39,491 nt of DNA from an uncultured Sphingomonadaceae bacterium. Lineage in GTDB: Bacteria > Pseudomonadota > Alphaproteobacteria > Sphingomonadales > Sphingomonadaceae. Positions 16,728-23,922 of the stretch are shown here, in pieces (the stretch's first letter is position 1; every line of letters starts with the position of its first letter). The notes under the pieces are model-generated. The model was given only the letters and a program-made list of their open reading frames with translations. It had not been told where the DNA came from and did no database searches. The DNA is taken from contig CAIQHF010000033.1 of NCBI GenBank assembly GCA_903871605.1, positions 1 through 39,491 of the forward strand, read 5' to 3'. A program made the translations under genes and the position numbers.

Positions 16728-18125
16728 TCAGATACGCGCGGCGACGCACAGGAGGGTGACGAGCAGCAGCGGCACGAATGCGAGCGCCAGCCGGCGTTTC
16801 GGTATCGAACGCGCATCGGCCAGCACGATGACGGTGGCGAGCGCGATCCCCGTCGCGGTCCAGAAATGATAGCGCACCTCGGAGGCGACGCTGAGCGGCA
16901 GATAGCTCATCCCGTACAGCCACGCAGAGAGCGCCAGCGGCAGCGCGATCGTCCGCTCCGCCTGCCGCCAGGCCAGCCACAATGTGCCGAGCCCCAGCGC
17001 CAGCCAGCAGATCGGCCAGCCGAGCGGCGTATGGCTGCTCCCAATCGCGATTGCGCCGAGCGTGTCGCGCAGCGCGCTGGGCGCGCGCTGGAAACTCCAC
17101 GGATTGGGATCGGTCTGCAGCGAGAGCGTCGGCAGGTCGGCATCGTGGACGAGGAAGCGGCTGTTGTTGTTGAAATGCGCGAGCCGGTGCTCGGCATAGG
17201 CGAGCGGGTGTGCGGCGATCGCGGTCGCCCACAGCGCATAGGGATCGAGATGCCGCGCGGCGAAGGCGGGCTGGAGGTTGGTGAAGCCGATCGGGCACGG
17301 CTCGGGGCCCCACCAGGCATAGGCATCCCACGAGACCGGCTTGTAGCACTGCGCGTTGACCGCGACCGGATCGGCGACGCCAACCGGCGGGAAGGTATCG
17401 ACGCCGGCGAATTTCCCGATCCCGCCGAGATCGTAGATCACCAGCGACAGCTCGACCCCGCTGCGCTGCGCGTCGAGCAGCCGGTTGGCGATCGGCATCG
17501 CCAGCACCAGCGGGATCGCGGCGATCGCCGTCGCCAGGGCCAGCCTCCGCCATGTCCGCCGCCACGCGGCGGGCAGTGCCATGACGAACAGCGGCAGGCA
17601 GGCGGGCACCGCGTTGAAGCGCAACGTCGCCGCGGCGACGAGCAGCAGGATCGCGACGATCCTAAGCGGCCACTCGTCCGCGCGTCGCCACGCGATCAGC
17701 CCGCCGGCGAACAGCAGCGCGCCCGCCATCAGACTGTCCTTGAGCACCGCGCCCGTCAGCACGAACGGGATCGGCAACAGCGCGCAGGCGACGATCGCCA
17801 CCGCCAACCAGTGGCGCCCGGCGCGCAATGCCGTTGCCGCGAGCAGCACGAAGCCGCCCCAATAGAGCAGCGCCTGCAGCACCAGCATCGGCGCCGGGCC
17901 ACCGTGGATCGGCAGCAATTGCCGCCACAGCCAGTTCATCGCGGGCGGATGCCAATCGTCATAGACGCCGCTCAGCGACTGGCGATATTGGCGGATCGCA
18001 TCCCAGATCATGATGCCGGGCCAGAAGGCGGCGAGCTGCACCGCCGCCGCCGCGATCATCGCCAGCAGCAGCGCCGCGCCTATGCGCGCGGTGCCGGATC
18101 GCCGTTCAGGTCTGCGTGGGATCAT
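16728..18125 (-). CDS. Polytopic membrane protein, glycosyltransferase-like
   Basis: This ~465-residue protein has about ten to eleven membrane helices. Near the N-terminus, after the first helix, lies a conserved-looking loop WDAIRQYRQSLSGVYDDWHPP. Acidic/HPP loops of this kind occur in GT-C membrane glycosyltransferases (ArnT/GT39-like), but I cannot place it in a named family. A large loop around residues 225-335 holds two cysteines (NAQCYKP and EPCPIG) that may pair in the periplasm. It is followed within 16 bases by the GH63 gene, which suggests a shared sugar substrate. The start is ATG 18125 or GTG 18134; neither has a good ribosome binding site. Confidence 0.7.
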   Translation of the reverse strand: MIPRRPERRSGTARIGAALLLAMIAAAAVQLAAFWPGIMIWDAIRQYRQSLSGVYDDWHPPAMNWLWRQLLPIHGGPAPMLVLQALLYWGGFVLLAATALRAGRHWLAVAIVACALLPIPFVLTGAVLKDSLMAGALLFAGGLIAWRRADEWPLRIVAILLLVAAATLRFNAVPACLPLFVMALPAAWRRTWRRLALATAIAAIPLVLAMPIANRLLDAQRSGVELSLVIYDLGGIGKFAGVDTFPPVGVADPVAVNAQCYKPVSWDAYAWWGPEPCPIGFTNLQPAFAARHLDPYALWATAIAAHPLAYAEHRLAHFNNNSRFLVHDADLPTLSLQTDPNPWSFQRAPSALRDTLGAIAIGSSHTPLGWPICWLALGLGTLWLAWRQAERTIALPLALSAWLYGMSYLPLSVASEVRYHFWTATGIALATVIVLADARSIPKRRLALAFVPLLLVTLLCVAARI

Positions 18126-18209
18126 CCCGGCCACCGATCCGCGAAGCGCGCGGCCACGTCAATCGCCGTGCGCCATTCCCTCGTGCCCGATCCATGCTAT
18201 CGCTCCGCC

Positions 18210-18608
18210 ATGCGCAAGCGTCCCGCCTGGCCCATCGTGACACTGATCGCGCTGCTGATCGTCGCGATCCTGGTCACCGTCATGGTTGGTCATCGCGCCC
18301 CACCCGCGGTTGCGACGATCGCCGCGCCGCCGGAGACGCGGACCGTGGCGCCGGCCGAGCCGACACCGCCGCCGCTGGTCGGGCCCGGCGGCTTCGTCCC
18401 GCTCGAATCGCAGGCGGTCAAGGACGCGATCCACCACGCGCTCTCTACCGGCACGACGCAGCGCTGGCAGGACGGCGCGCTGAGCGGCTACGCGGTGCCC
18501 AGCCTGACCACCGGCGCCAATGGCTGCCGCGCGGTGCGCTACACGATCGACCAGATGCCGGGCGCCCCCTATGGATCGATCACCGCCTGCGATGCGTCTG
18601 CGCATTGA
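18210..18608 (+). CDS. Small membrane-anchored protein of unknown function
   Basis: This 132-residue protein has one N-terminal membrane helix (WPIVTLIALLIVAILVTVMV), a Pro/Thr-rich linker (~40-60), and a small C-terminal domain: QRWQDGALSGYAVPS, then NGCRAVRYTID, ending GSITACDASAH. The pattern of a Trp-x-x-x-x-Gly-x-x-Gly run followed by 'GCR' and a final Cys loosely recalls the C-terminal part of Rickettsia 17-kDa surface-antigen-like proteins. That is weak, and I would call it hypothetical. It stands 62 bases before the transglutaminase-like gene on the same strand. Confidence 0.65.
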   Translation: MRKRPAWPIVTLIALLIVAILVTVMVGHRAPPAVATIAAPPETRTVAPAEPTPPPLVGPGGFVPLESQAVKDAIHHALSTGTTQRWQDGALSGYAVPSLTTGANGCRAVRYTIDQMPGAPYGSITACDASAH

Positions 18609-18669
18609 TCCGGATTTCCCTACCCATCGGCCGCGCCTCACCCCGTCGCCCACTCTCCGAGGTACGCCC

Positions 18670-19494
18670 ATGTTGATCCGCGCCGGCTACGATATCGCCT
18701 TCACCACCACGCAGCCCGTGCCGCTGCTCGCCAATCTCAGCATCCACCCCTCGCGCAACCGCGACCTGCGCACCGCGCAGCGGATCATGACCACGCCCGA
18801 CGTGCCGATCTACGACTATGTCGACGCGTTCGGGAACATCTGCACGCGGCTGACCATCCCGACCGGCGGGATCACCATCTCGACCGGCTTCGTCATCGAG
18901 GATTCGTTCGAGCCCGATCCGGTCGTCCCGCAAGCGCGCCAGGTGCCGGTCGAAAAACTGCCCGACGAGATCCTCGTCTATCTGCTCGGCAGCCGTTATT
19001 GCGAGACCGATCGGCTCTCCGAGATCGCCTGGTCGCTGTTCGGCGGGACGACGCCGGGCGGGGCGCGCGTGCAGGCGATCGTCACCTATGTCCACGAGCG
19101 CATCCGCTTCGATTACCAGACCGCGCGCCCGACCAAGACCGCCTGGGATGCGCATGAGGAACGCGAAGGTGTCTGCCGCGACTTCGCGCATCTCGCGATC
19201 GCGCTGTGCCGCTGCATGAACATCCCGGCGCGCTATTGCACCGGCTATATGGGCGACATGGACCTGCCCGCGATCGTCGGCGACATGGATTTTTCGGCGT
19301 GGTTCGACGCCTATCTCGACGGGCAATGGTACACGTTCGACGCGCGCCACAACCGCCCGCGGCGCGGCCGCATCCTGATGGCGCGCGGACGCGACGCGAC
19401 CGATGCCGCGCTCACCAACAGCTTCGGCCCGGTCGTGCTGACGCGCTTCCAGGTCTATACCGACGAGGATCGGCTGGGCCTGCCGCTGAGCTGA
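18670..19494 (+). CDS. Transglutaminase-like (TGc superfamily) protein with altered catalytic site
   Basis: This 274-residue protein has an N-terminal beta domain (residues 1-95, usual in bacterial transglutaminase-like proteins) and a TGc core. The nucleophile Cys169 is in EREGVCRDFAHLAIALCR. The segment that normally reads 'HAWxE(V/A)YL' reads SAWFDAYLDGQWYTFDARHN, with Ser209 in place of the catalytic His. Asp224 and a nearby His227 are present. Such proteins may act as peptidases or be non-enzymatic. No signal peptide is seen. The ATG at 18670 follows GAGGT with 6-base spacing. Confidence 0.85.
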   Translation: MLIRAGYDIAFTTTQPVPLLANLSIHPSRNRDLRTAQRIMTTPDVPIYDYVDAFGNICTRLTIPTGGITISTGFVIEDSFEPDPVVPQARQVPVEKLPDEILVYLLGSRYCETDRLSEIAWSLFGGTTPGGARVQAIVTYVHERIRFDYQTARPTKTAWDAHEEREGVCRDFAHLAIALCRCMNIPARYCTGYMGDMDLPAIVGDMDFSAWFDAYLDGQWYTFDARHNRPRRGRILMARGRDATDAALTNSFGPVVLTRFQVYTDEDRLGLPLS

Positions 19495-19503
19495 GCCACC
19501 GCC

Positions 19504-19583
19504 CATGTGCTCGTGCGAAAGCAAGATCTTAAAGTTGCAGGCGTTGCGGCTCATCCCTGGGCTCCTGCCTACGCAGGAGCACG
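19504..19583. repeat. REP element copy 1, partly decayed
   Basis: The right hairpin is intact (GCTCCTGC-CTAC-GCAGGAGC, 19561-19580). The left hairpin (19507-19524, GCTCGTGCGAAAGCAAG) has lost its pairing. It aligns with the copy at 19700-19778 at an offset of 195-196 bases and belongs to the same tandem duplication as the adjoining GST remnant. Confidence 0.75.
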
Positions 19584-19589
19584 AGGTAG

Positions 19590-19685
19590 CTAGCGTCGCG
19601 GGTGCATCGGGCCGCCGATCTCGGGCGCGCGGACCGGCGCCGGGCGGGACGTGAGCGTCGCAAGATAAGCGCTCAAGGCCGTATG
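19590..19685 (-). pseudogene. 3' remnant of a GST-like gene
   Basis: Reading leftward, the last 32 codons end in EIGGPMHPRR-stop, identical to the last ten residues of the intact GST gene 195 bases away. The codons align one-to-one without indels: LSAYLATLTSRPAPVRAPE here against LSLYLVMLKSRPALVRALE in the intact gene. Upstream of 19685 the similarity stops and no start codon or N-terminal GST part exists. This is therefore the tail of a duplicated or deleted paralogue, lying in a 195-base tandem repeat together with a REP element. Confidence 0.75.
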
Positions 19686-19699
19686 TGCGCTCTACCGGC

Positions 19700-19778
19700 C
19701 ATGTGCTCCTGCGAAAGCAGGAGCCCAGAGTTGCAAGCGCTGCGGCTGATCACCTGCTCCTGCCTACGCGGGAGCACG
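19700..19778. repeat. REP element copy 2, two inverted hairpins
   Basis: The left hairpin is GCTCCTGC-GAAA-GCAGGAGC (19705-19724), a perfect 8-base stem with a GNRA-type loop, followed by CCCAGAG. The right hairpin is GCTCCTGC-CTAC-GCGGGAGC (19756-19775), followed by ACGAGG. The two are inverted to each other across a 31-base spacer, as in paired REP (BIME-like) units. It lies just after the stop of the leftward GST gene. Confidence 0.8.
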
Positions 19779-19784
19779 AGGTAG

Positions 19785-20411
19785 CTAGCGCCGCGGGTGC
19801 ATCGGGCCGCCGATCTCGAGCGCGCGGACCAGTGCCGGACGGGATTTGAGCATCACGAGATAGAGGCTCAATCCCGGATGCTCGCCCAGCATCCCCGAAG
19901 ACTCGGCGACGTCGATCAGATAGGCGAGCTGGATGTCGGCGATGGTGAAGGTCTCGCCCATCAGATAGGGGCCGCCGGCGGCGAGCCTCGCCTCGATATG
20001 GTCGAACGCCTTGACGAGTTCGGGCTGGGTGAAGCGCGTGATATGATCGGGCAGCCCGCCCAGCATCCCGCCGAGCAGCGTCATCATGATCGGCAGCCCC
20101 GCCGAACTTTCGGCATATTGCAGCCATTCGTCGTGGATCGCGGCGTCCGCGGTGCCCGCCGGCGGCATGAAGCGGCCATTGCCGTAGCGCTCAGCGAGAT
20201 AGGCGAGGATCGTCGCGCTCTCGGCGAGCGTCAGATCGTCGTCCTGCAGCACCGGCGCTTTGCCGAGCGGATGCGCCTCCTTGAGCGTCTCGGGCGCGCG
20301 GAAGCCCGGCGTGCGCTCGTAGCGGACCAGATCATAGTCGATCCCCAATTCCTCGAGCAGCCAGAGCACGCGCGTCGAGCGCGAGAAATTGAGGTGGTGG
20401 AGCGTGATCAT
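19785..20411 (-). CDS. Glutathione S-transferase
   Basis: This 208-residue protein has an N-terminal thioredoxin-like GSH-binding domain: the first strand-helix MITLHHLNFSRSTRVLWLLEE with Ser10/Ser12 near the active-site position, the cis-Pro segment GKAPVLQDDDLTLAES, and the ESATI Ser. The C-terminal helical domain carries the usual FTIADIQLAYL N-capping box. It conjugates or reduces electrophilic substrates with glutathione in the cytoplasm; the substrate is unknown. Length is standard. It has its own decayed 3' copy downstream. Confidence 0.92.
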   Translation of the reverse strand: MITLHHLNFSRSTRVLWLLEELGIDYDLVRYERTPGFRAPETLKEAHPLGKAPVLQDDDLTLAESATILAYLAERYGNGRFMPPAGTADAAIHDEWLQYAESSAGLPIMMTLLGGMLGGLPDHITRFTQPELVKAFDHIEARLAAGGPYLMGETFTIADIQLAYLIDVAESSGMLGEHPGLSLYLVMLKSRPALVRALEIGGPMHPRR

Positions 20412-20494
20412 CGGGGAGGCGCCTTCGCTGGGTCAGGTCGTCGCTGAACATAGCCGGGGCCGGTTGGTTGCGCCGCGCCGTCGCGCAAACGAAG

Positions 20495-20520
20495 CGGCCC
20501 GAGGCGTTCGCCCCGGGCCG
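20495..20520 (-). terminator. Intrinsic-type terminator hairpin after aceA
   Basis: The complement reads CGGCCCG-G-GGCG-AA-CGCC-T-CGGGCCG, a stem of 7 plus 4 pairs with one mismatch pair between. On the minus strand it is followed by CTTCGTTTG, a weak T-rich stretch. It lies 33 bases after the isocitrate lyase stop codon. Confidence 0.7.
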
Positions 20521-20552
20521 TCCGCACCCTCTCCGGTTTGCGACCGTCCGCT

Positions 20553-22145
20553 TTATGCGAACTGGTTCATCGTGTTGTGCGCGCCGCCCGCCTTGAGCGC
20601 GGCCTCGCCGGCGAAATATTCCTTGTGGTCGTCGCCGAGATCCGATCCCGACATATTCTGGTGGCGGACGCAGGCGATGCCCTCGCGGATTTCCTTGCGC
20701 TGGACGTCACGGACATAGCCGAGCATCGCCGCATCGCCGAAATACTCCTTGGCGAGGTTGTCGGTGCTGAGCGCCGCCGTATGATAGGTCGGCAGCGTGA
20801 TCAGATGGTGGAAGATACCCGCGCGCTTCGCCGCATCCTTCTGGAAGGTACGGATCCGCTCGTCGGCCTCCTTGGCCAGTTCGGTCGTGTCGTAGATCAC
20901 GCTCATCAGCGCGGCGCGCTCATAGTCCGAGACGTCGCGACCCGCCTCCGCCCAAGCATCATAGACCTGCTGGCGGAAGTTGAGCGTCCAGTTGAACGAC
21001 GGCGAATTGTTGTAGACCAGCTTGGCGTTGGGCACGACCTCGCGGATACGATCAACCATGCTGGCGATCTGCTCGATATGCGGCTTCTCGGTCTCGATCC
21101 ACAGCAGGTCGGCGCCATGCTGGAGCGAGGTGATGCAATCGAGCACGCAGCGATCCGCCCCGGTCCCGGCGCGGAACTGGTAGAGATTGCTGGGCAGCCG
21201 CTTGGGGCGCAGCATCTTGCCGTCGCGATTGATCAGCACGTCGCCGTTGCGCGCGGTCGAGGGTGTGACCTCCTCGCAGTCGAGGAAGCCGTTATACTGG
21301 TCGCCGAGATCGCCGGGCTCGTTCGACACCGCGATCTGCTTGGTGAGGCCGGCGCCCAGCGAGTCGGTGCGCGTGACGATGATCCCGTCCTCGATGCCGA
21401 GCTCGAGGAAGGCGTAGCGGCAGGCGCGGACCTTCTGGAGGAAATCCTCGTGCGGCACGGTGACCTTGCCGTCCTGATGCCCGCACTGCTTCTCGTCGGA
21501 GACCTGGTTCTCGATCTGCAGCGCGCAGGCGCCCGCCTCGATCATCTTGCGCGCGAGCAGATAGGTCGCCTCGGCGTTGCCGAAGCCCGCATCGATGTCG
21601 GCGATGATCGGCACGACGTGCGTCTGGAAGGCATCGACCTGCTCGAGCAGCCTGGCTTCCTTGGCGGCGTCGCCCGCCTCGCGCGCCGCGTCGATCGCGC
21701 GGAACAGGCCGCCGAGCTCGCGCGCATCGGCCTGGCGCAGGAAGGTGTAGAGCTCCTCGATCAGCGCGGGAACGCTGGTCTTCTCGTGCATCGACTGATC
21801 GGGCAGCGGCCCGAACTCCGAGCGCAGCGCCGCGACCATCCAGCCCGACAGATAGAGGTATTTCCCCTTGGTCGTGCCGAAATGCTTCTTGATCGAGATC
21901 ATCTTCTGCTGGCCGATGAAACCGTGCCAGCAGCCGAGCGACTGGGTGTAATTGGCGGGATCGGCATCATAGGCGGCCATGTCGTCGCGCATGATCTTCG
22001 CGGTGTAGCGCGCGATGTCGAGCCCGGTCTGGAAACGGTTCTGCAGCCGCATACGCGCGACCGCTTCGGCGTCGATCCCGTCCCAAGTGCCGCCCTGGCC
22101 GCGGATCAGCTTGGTCGTGTCGATGATGTGGGTCTGGTAGGTCAT
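20553..22145 (-). CDS. aceA: Isocitrate lyase (long form)
   Basis: This 530-residue enzyme splits isocitrate to succinate and glyoxylate, the first step of the glyoxylate shunt used for growth on acetate and fatty acids. The catalytic Cys221 is in SDEKQCGHQDGKVTV, the variant KQCGHQ signature of the long Pseudomonas-type enzymes. The Mg-binding segment is ADIDAGFGNAE (Asp183/Asp185). Length matches that subfamily, about 100 residues longer than E. coli AceA. The ATG at 22145 starts MTYQTHIIDTTKL; the frame is open upstream but without a start. A small gene lies 41 bases upstream on the same strand. No malate synthase or regulator is nearby. Confidence 0.95.
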   Translation of the reverse strand: MTYQTHIIDTTKLIRGQGGTWDGIDAEAVARMRLQNRFQTGLDIARYTAKIMRDDMAAYDADPANYTQSLGCWHGFIGQQKMISIKKHFGTTKGKYLYLSGWMVAALRSEFGPLPDQSMHEKTSVPALIEELYTFLRQADARELGGLFRAIDAAREAGDAAKEARLLEQVDAFQTHVVPIIADIDAGFGNAEATYLLARKMIEAGACALQIENQVSDEKQCGHQDGKVTVPHEDFLQKVRACRYAFLELGIEDGIIVTRTDSLGAGLTKQIAVSNEPGDLGDQYNGFLDCEEVTPSTARNGDVLINRDGKMLRPKRLPSNLYQFRAGTGADRCVLDCITSLQHGADLLWIETEKPHIEQIASMVDRIREVVPNAKLVYNNSPSFNWTLNFRQQVYDAWAEAGRDVSDYERAALMSVIYDTTELAKEADERIRTFQKDAAKRAGIFHHLITLPTYHTAALSTDNLAKEYFGDAAMLGYVRDVQRKEIREGIACVRHQNMSGSDLGDDHKEYFAGEAALKAGGAHNTMNQFA

Positions 22146-22186
22146 GGTGATTCCTGGCGTTTTCGAACGGGATGACGGCGCGCGGT

Positions 22187-22366
22187 TCAGCCCAGCCGGC
22201 CCAGCCGGTGGTAGAGATTGCTGAACTTGACCGATTCCGGCTCGTCCTGGATGTGCTGGAGATAATGCTGGACCGCGGTGCGGAGCAGACTGAAGTCCTC
22301 GGTCGAGAACACCGCGCGCGCGCGCGCCGGCTCGGGGCTGGTAATGGTGTCGGTCTGCGTGGACAT
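22187..22366 (-). CDS. Small protein encoded upstream of aceA (59 aa)
   Basis: The ATG at 22366 follows AAGGAGG by 6 bases, among the best ribosome binding sites in the window; an ATG at 22372 would abut it and is unlikely. The product has a disordered start (MSTQTDTITSPEPARARAVF) and a likely helical part (STEDFSLLRTAVQHYLQHIQ...NLYHRLGRLG). It has no membrane helix. It is 41 bases ahead of isocitrate lyase and surely on the same transcript, so a link to the glyoxylate shunt is plausible. I do not recognise the family. Confidence 0.75.
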   Translation of the reverse strand: MSTQTDTITSPEPARARAVFSTEDFSLLRTAVQHYLQHIQDEPESVKFSNLYHRLGRLG

Positions 22367-22460
22367 AATCATCCTCCTTCTGGGCTGTACGTCCGATAAC
22401 GCACAGATGGAGGGAGGGCGGCGCGCCGGGAAGGACGATCAGTGACGCGAGGTCAGGCCA

Positions 22461-22499
22461 TGACATGTCTTGCGTGTCACGATGTGACTACGTGACCGT
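22461..22499. promoter_or_regulatory. Clustered TGACA/GTCAC inverted repeats upstream of the aceA operon
   Basis: Two palindromes lie side by side: TGACA-TGTCTTGCG-TGTCA (22461-22479) and GTCAC-GAT-GTGAC (22476-22488), with a further GTGAC at 22491-22495. They are 95-130 bases upstream of the start of the 59-residue gene that precedes aceA. The spacing would suit an operator for a dimeric regulator; the regulator is unknown. Confidence 0.35.
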
Positions 22500-22510
22500 G
22501 TAAATCTGCC

Positions 22511-22589
22511 CGTTCGCCCGAGCGAAGTCGACGTGCGTGCGGCGGGCGGAGCGCTTGGCCATGTCCCTCGATGTCGCCCGGGACGAACG
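22511..22589. repeat. Long imperfect inverted repeat
   Basis: Arm 1 (22511-22531, CGTTCGCCCGAGCGAAGTCG) is matched by the complement of 22568-22589, which begins CGTTCGTCCCGGGCGACATC, with a 36-base spacer. It lies just downstream of the SDR gene stop, so it may end that transcript or be a dispersed intergenic repeat. Confidence 0.55.
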
Positions 22590-22593
22590 GACG

Positions 22594-23343
22594 TTATTCG
22601 CTGGTGCGCGAAACCTGGAAGCCCGCGAAGGACTGGCTGACCGGCATCAGCTCGAGCGTGTTGATGTTGAGATGCGCGGGCAGGCTCGCGACCCACAACA
22701 TGGTCTGCGCGATGTCCTCACCGGTCATCGGATGCGCGCCGGCATAGAGTTTGTCCGACGCCGCCTTGTCGCCGGTGCGCACGGTGGTGAATTCGGTCTC
22801 GACCATGCCGGGCTCGATCGAGGTGACGCGCACACCGGTGCCCGCGAGATCCGAGCGCAGCCCCAGGCTGAACTGCCGCACGAACGCCTTGGTCGCGCCG
22901 TAGACGTTGCCGCCGGTATAGGGATAGGTCGCCGCGACCGACGACAGATTGATGATCGCGCCCTTGCGCGCGACGAGCCCGGGCAGCAGCAGCCGCGTCA
23001 TCGCGACGCAGGCGGTGACGTTGGTGTCGATCATCGTCGTCCAGTCGTCGAGCTTGGCGTCCTGCGCGGGCGAGGTGCCGAGCGCGAGCCCGGCATTGTT
23101 GACCAGCAGGTCGATGTCGCGGAAGCCGTCGGGCAGATCATGGACCGCCCGCTCGCGTGCGGCGGCGTCGCGAATGTCGAACGCGATCGTGTGCAAGCGG
23201 TCGTGCCCGACTTCCTCGGCGAGCGCATCGAGCCGGTCGGCGCGGCGGCCCGTGCCGATCACGCGCCATCCTGCTGCCGCGAAGGCGCGGACCGCTGCTT
23301 CGCCAATTCCCGAGGTGGCGCCGGTGACGATCGCGGTCTTCAT
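22594..23343 (-). CDS. SDR-family oxidoreductase, YdfG-like
   Basis: This 249-residue classical short-chain dehydrogenase has the NADP-binding motif TGATSGIG (residues 7-14) with GRRADR after beta-2 favouring NADP(H), and NNAG (82-85). The catalytic Ser135-Tyr148-Lys152 lie in NLSSVAATYPYTGGNVYGATK. Spacing and the C-terminal 'EPGMVETEF' fit E. coli YdfG-like 3-hydroxy acid/serine dehydrogenases, which reduce malonic semialdehyde or oxidise L-allo-threonine. The true substrate is open. The ATG at 23343 lies 9 bases after AAGGA; the ATG at 23352 abuts that site and is less likely. Confidence 0.9.
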   Translation of the reverse strand: MKTAIVTGATSGIGEAAVRAFAAAGWRVIGTGRRADRLDALAEEVGHDRLHTIAFDIRDAAARERAVHDLPDGFRDIDLLVNNAGLALGTSPAQDAKLDDWTTMIDTNVTACVAMTRLLLPGLVARKGAIINLSSVAATYPYTGGNVYGATKAFVRQFSLGLRSDLAGTGVRVTSIEPGMVETEFTTVRTGDKAASDKLYAGAHPMTGEDIAQTMLWVASLPAHLNINTLELMPVSQSFAGFQVSRTSE

Positions 23344-23438
23344 GGCAGGCATTCCTTCGACGATGGGTCTCGCACCGCCGAATGACAGCAGACCGGCGGA
23401 GTTCCAACCCCTCCGCGCGCGATTGGTCCCGCCGCGCG

Positions 23439-23849
23439 TTATTTACCCGCGAGGCTCATCATCATCAGCGCCGTCTTGCGTTCGCCGAGATCGACGACGC
23501 CGTCATGGTTGGTGTCGGCCATGTCGAACATCTTGAGCGGATGCGCCTCGGCCTCGGCGAGTGTCACGCGGCCCCGGCCATCGACGTCGGCATGATCGAA
23601 CCAATGCCCGCCGACATGCCCGAACAGGCCGCCCGCGCCCGGTGCCTGCTGCGCCCGATAGGCGGCGAACTCGTCGCGGGTGACCACGCCATCATGATTG
23701 CTGTCCATCGCGGCGAATTGCTGCCTGACCCCGGCGATCACCTCGCTGCGCTCAATCGGGCGATCGGGAATCGCGGGGCCGCTCTGGGCGAAGGCGGGCA
23801 TCGCGGCGAACAGCGCGAGTGCGCAGGCGGAAGACAAACGCTGGATCAT
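23439..23849 (-). CDS. Secreted EF-hand calcium-binding protein
   Basis: This 136-residue protein has a Sec signal peptide (MIQRLSSACALALFAAMPAFA) and three EF-hand loops: Asp49-Glu60 (DSNHDGVVTRDE), Asp88-Glu99 (DVDGRGRVTLAE, degenerate at position 5) and Asp112-Glu123 (DTNHDGVVDLGE). It should bind calcium in the periplasm. Small EF-hand proteins of this type are common in sphingomonads, with no settled role. The frame is open further upstream, but the signal peptide fixes the start at 23849. Confidence 0.85.
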   Translation of the reverse strand: MIQRLSSACALALFAAMPAFAQSGPAIPDRPIERSEVIAGVRQQFAAMDSNHDGVVTRDEFAAYRAQQAPGAGGLFGHVGGHWFDHADVDGRGRVTLAEAEAHPLKMFDMADTNHDGVVDLGERKTALMMMSLAGK

Positions 23850-23922
23850 GGATACACCCGGGCAATGAAGGACGCGGGCGTTGTGCCCGGCCTCGCCTGT
23901 CTCCAGCTTGAATGTCCGATCG

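Noticed and set aside
18670-19494. Simple loss-of-function pseudogene of a transglutaminase
   Set aside because: The frame is intact with a strong ribosome binding site and full length; the His-to-Ser change is more likely a subfamily trait.
20538-22175. Long rightward open frame opposite isocitrate lyase
   Set aside because: It mirrors the aceA codons, shows no domain, and the minus-strand gene is certain.
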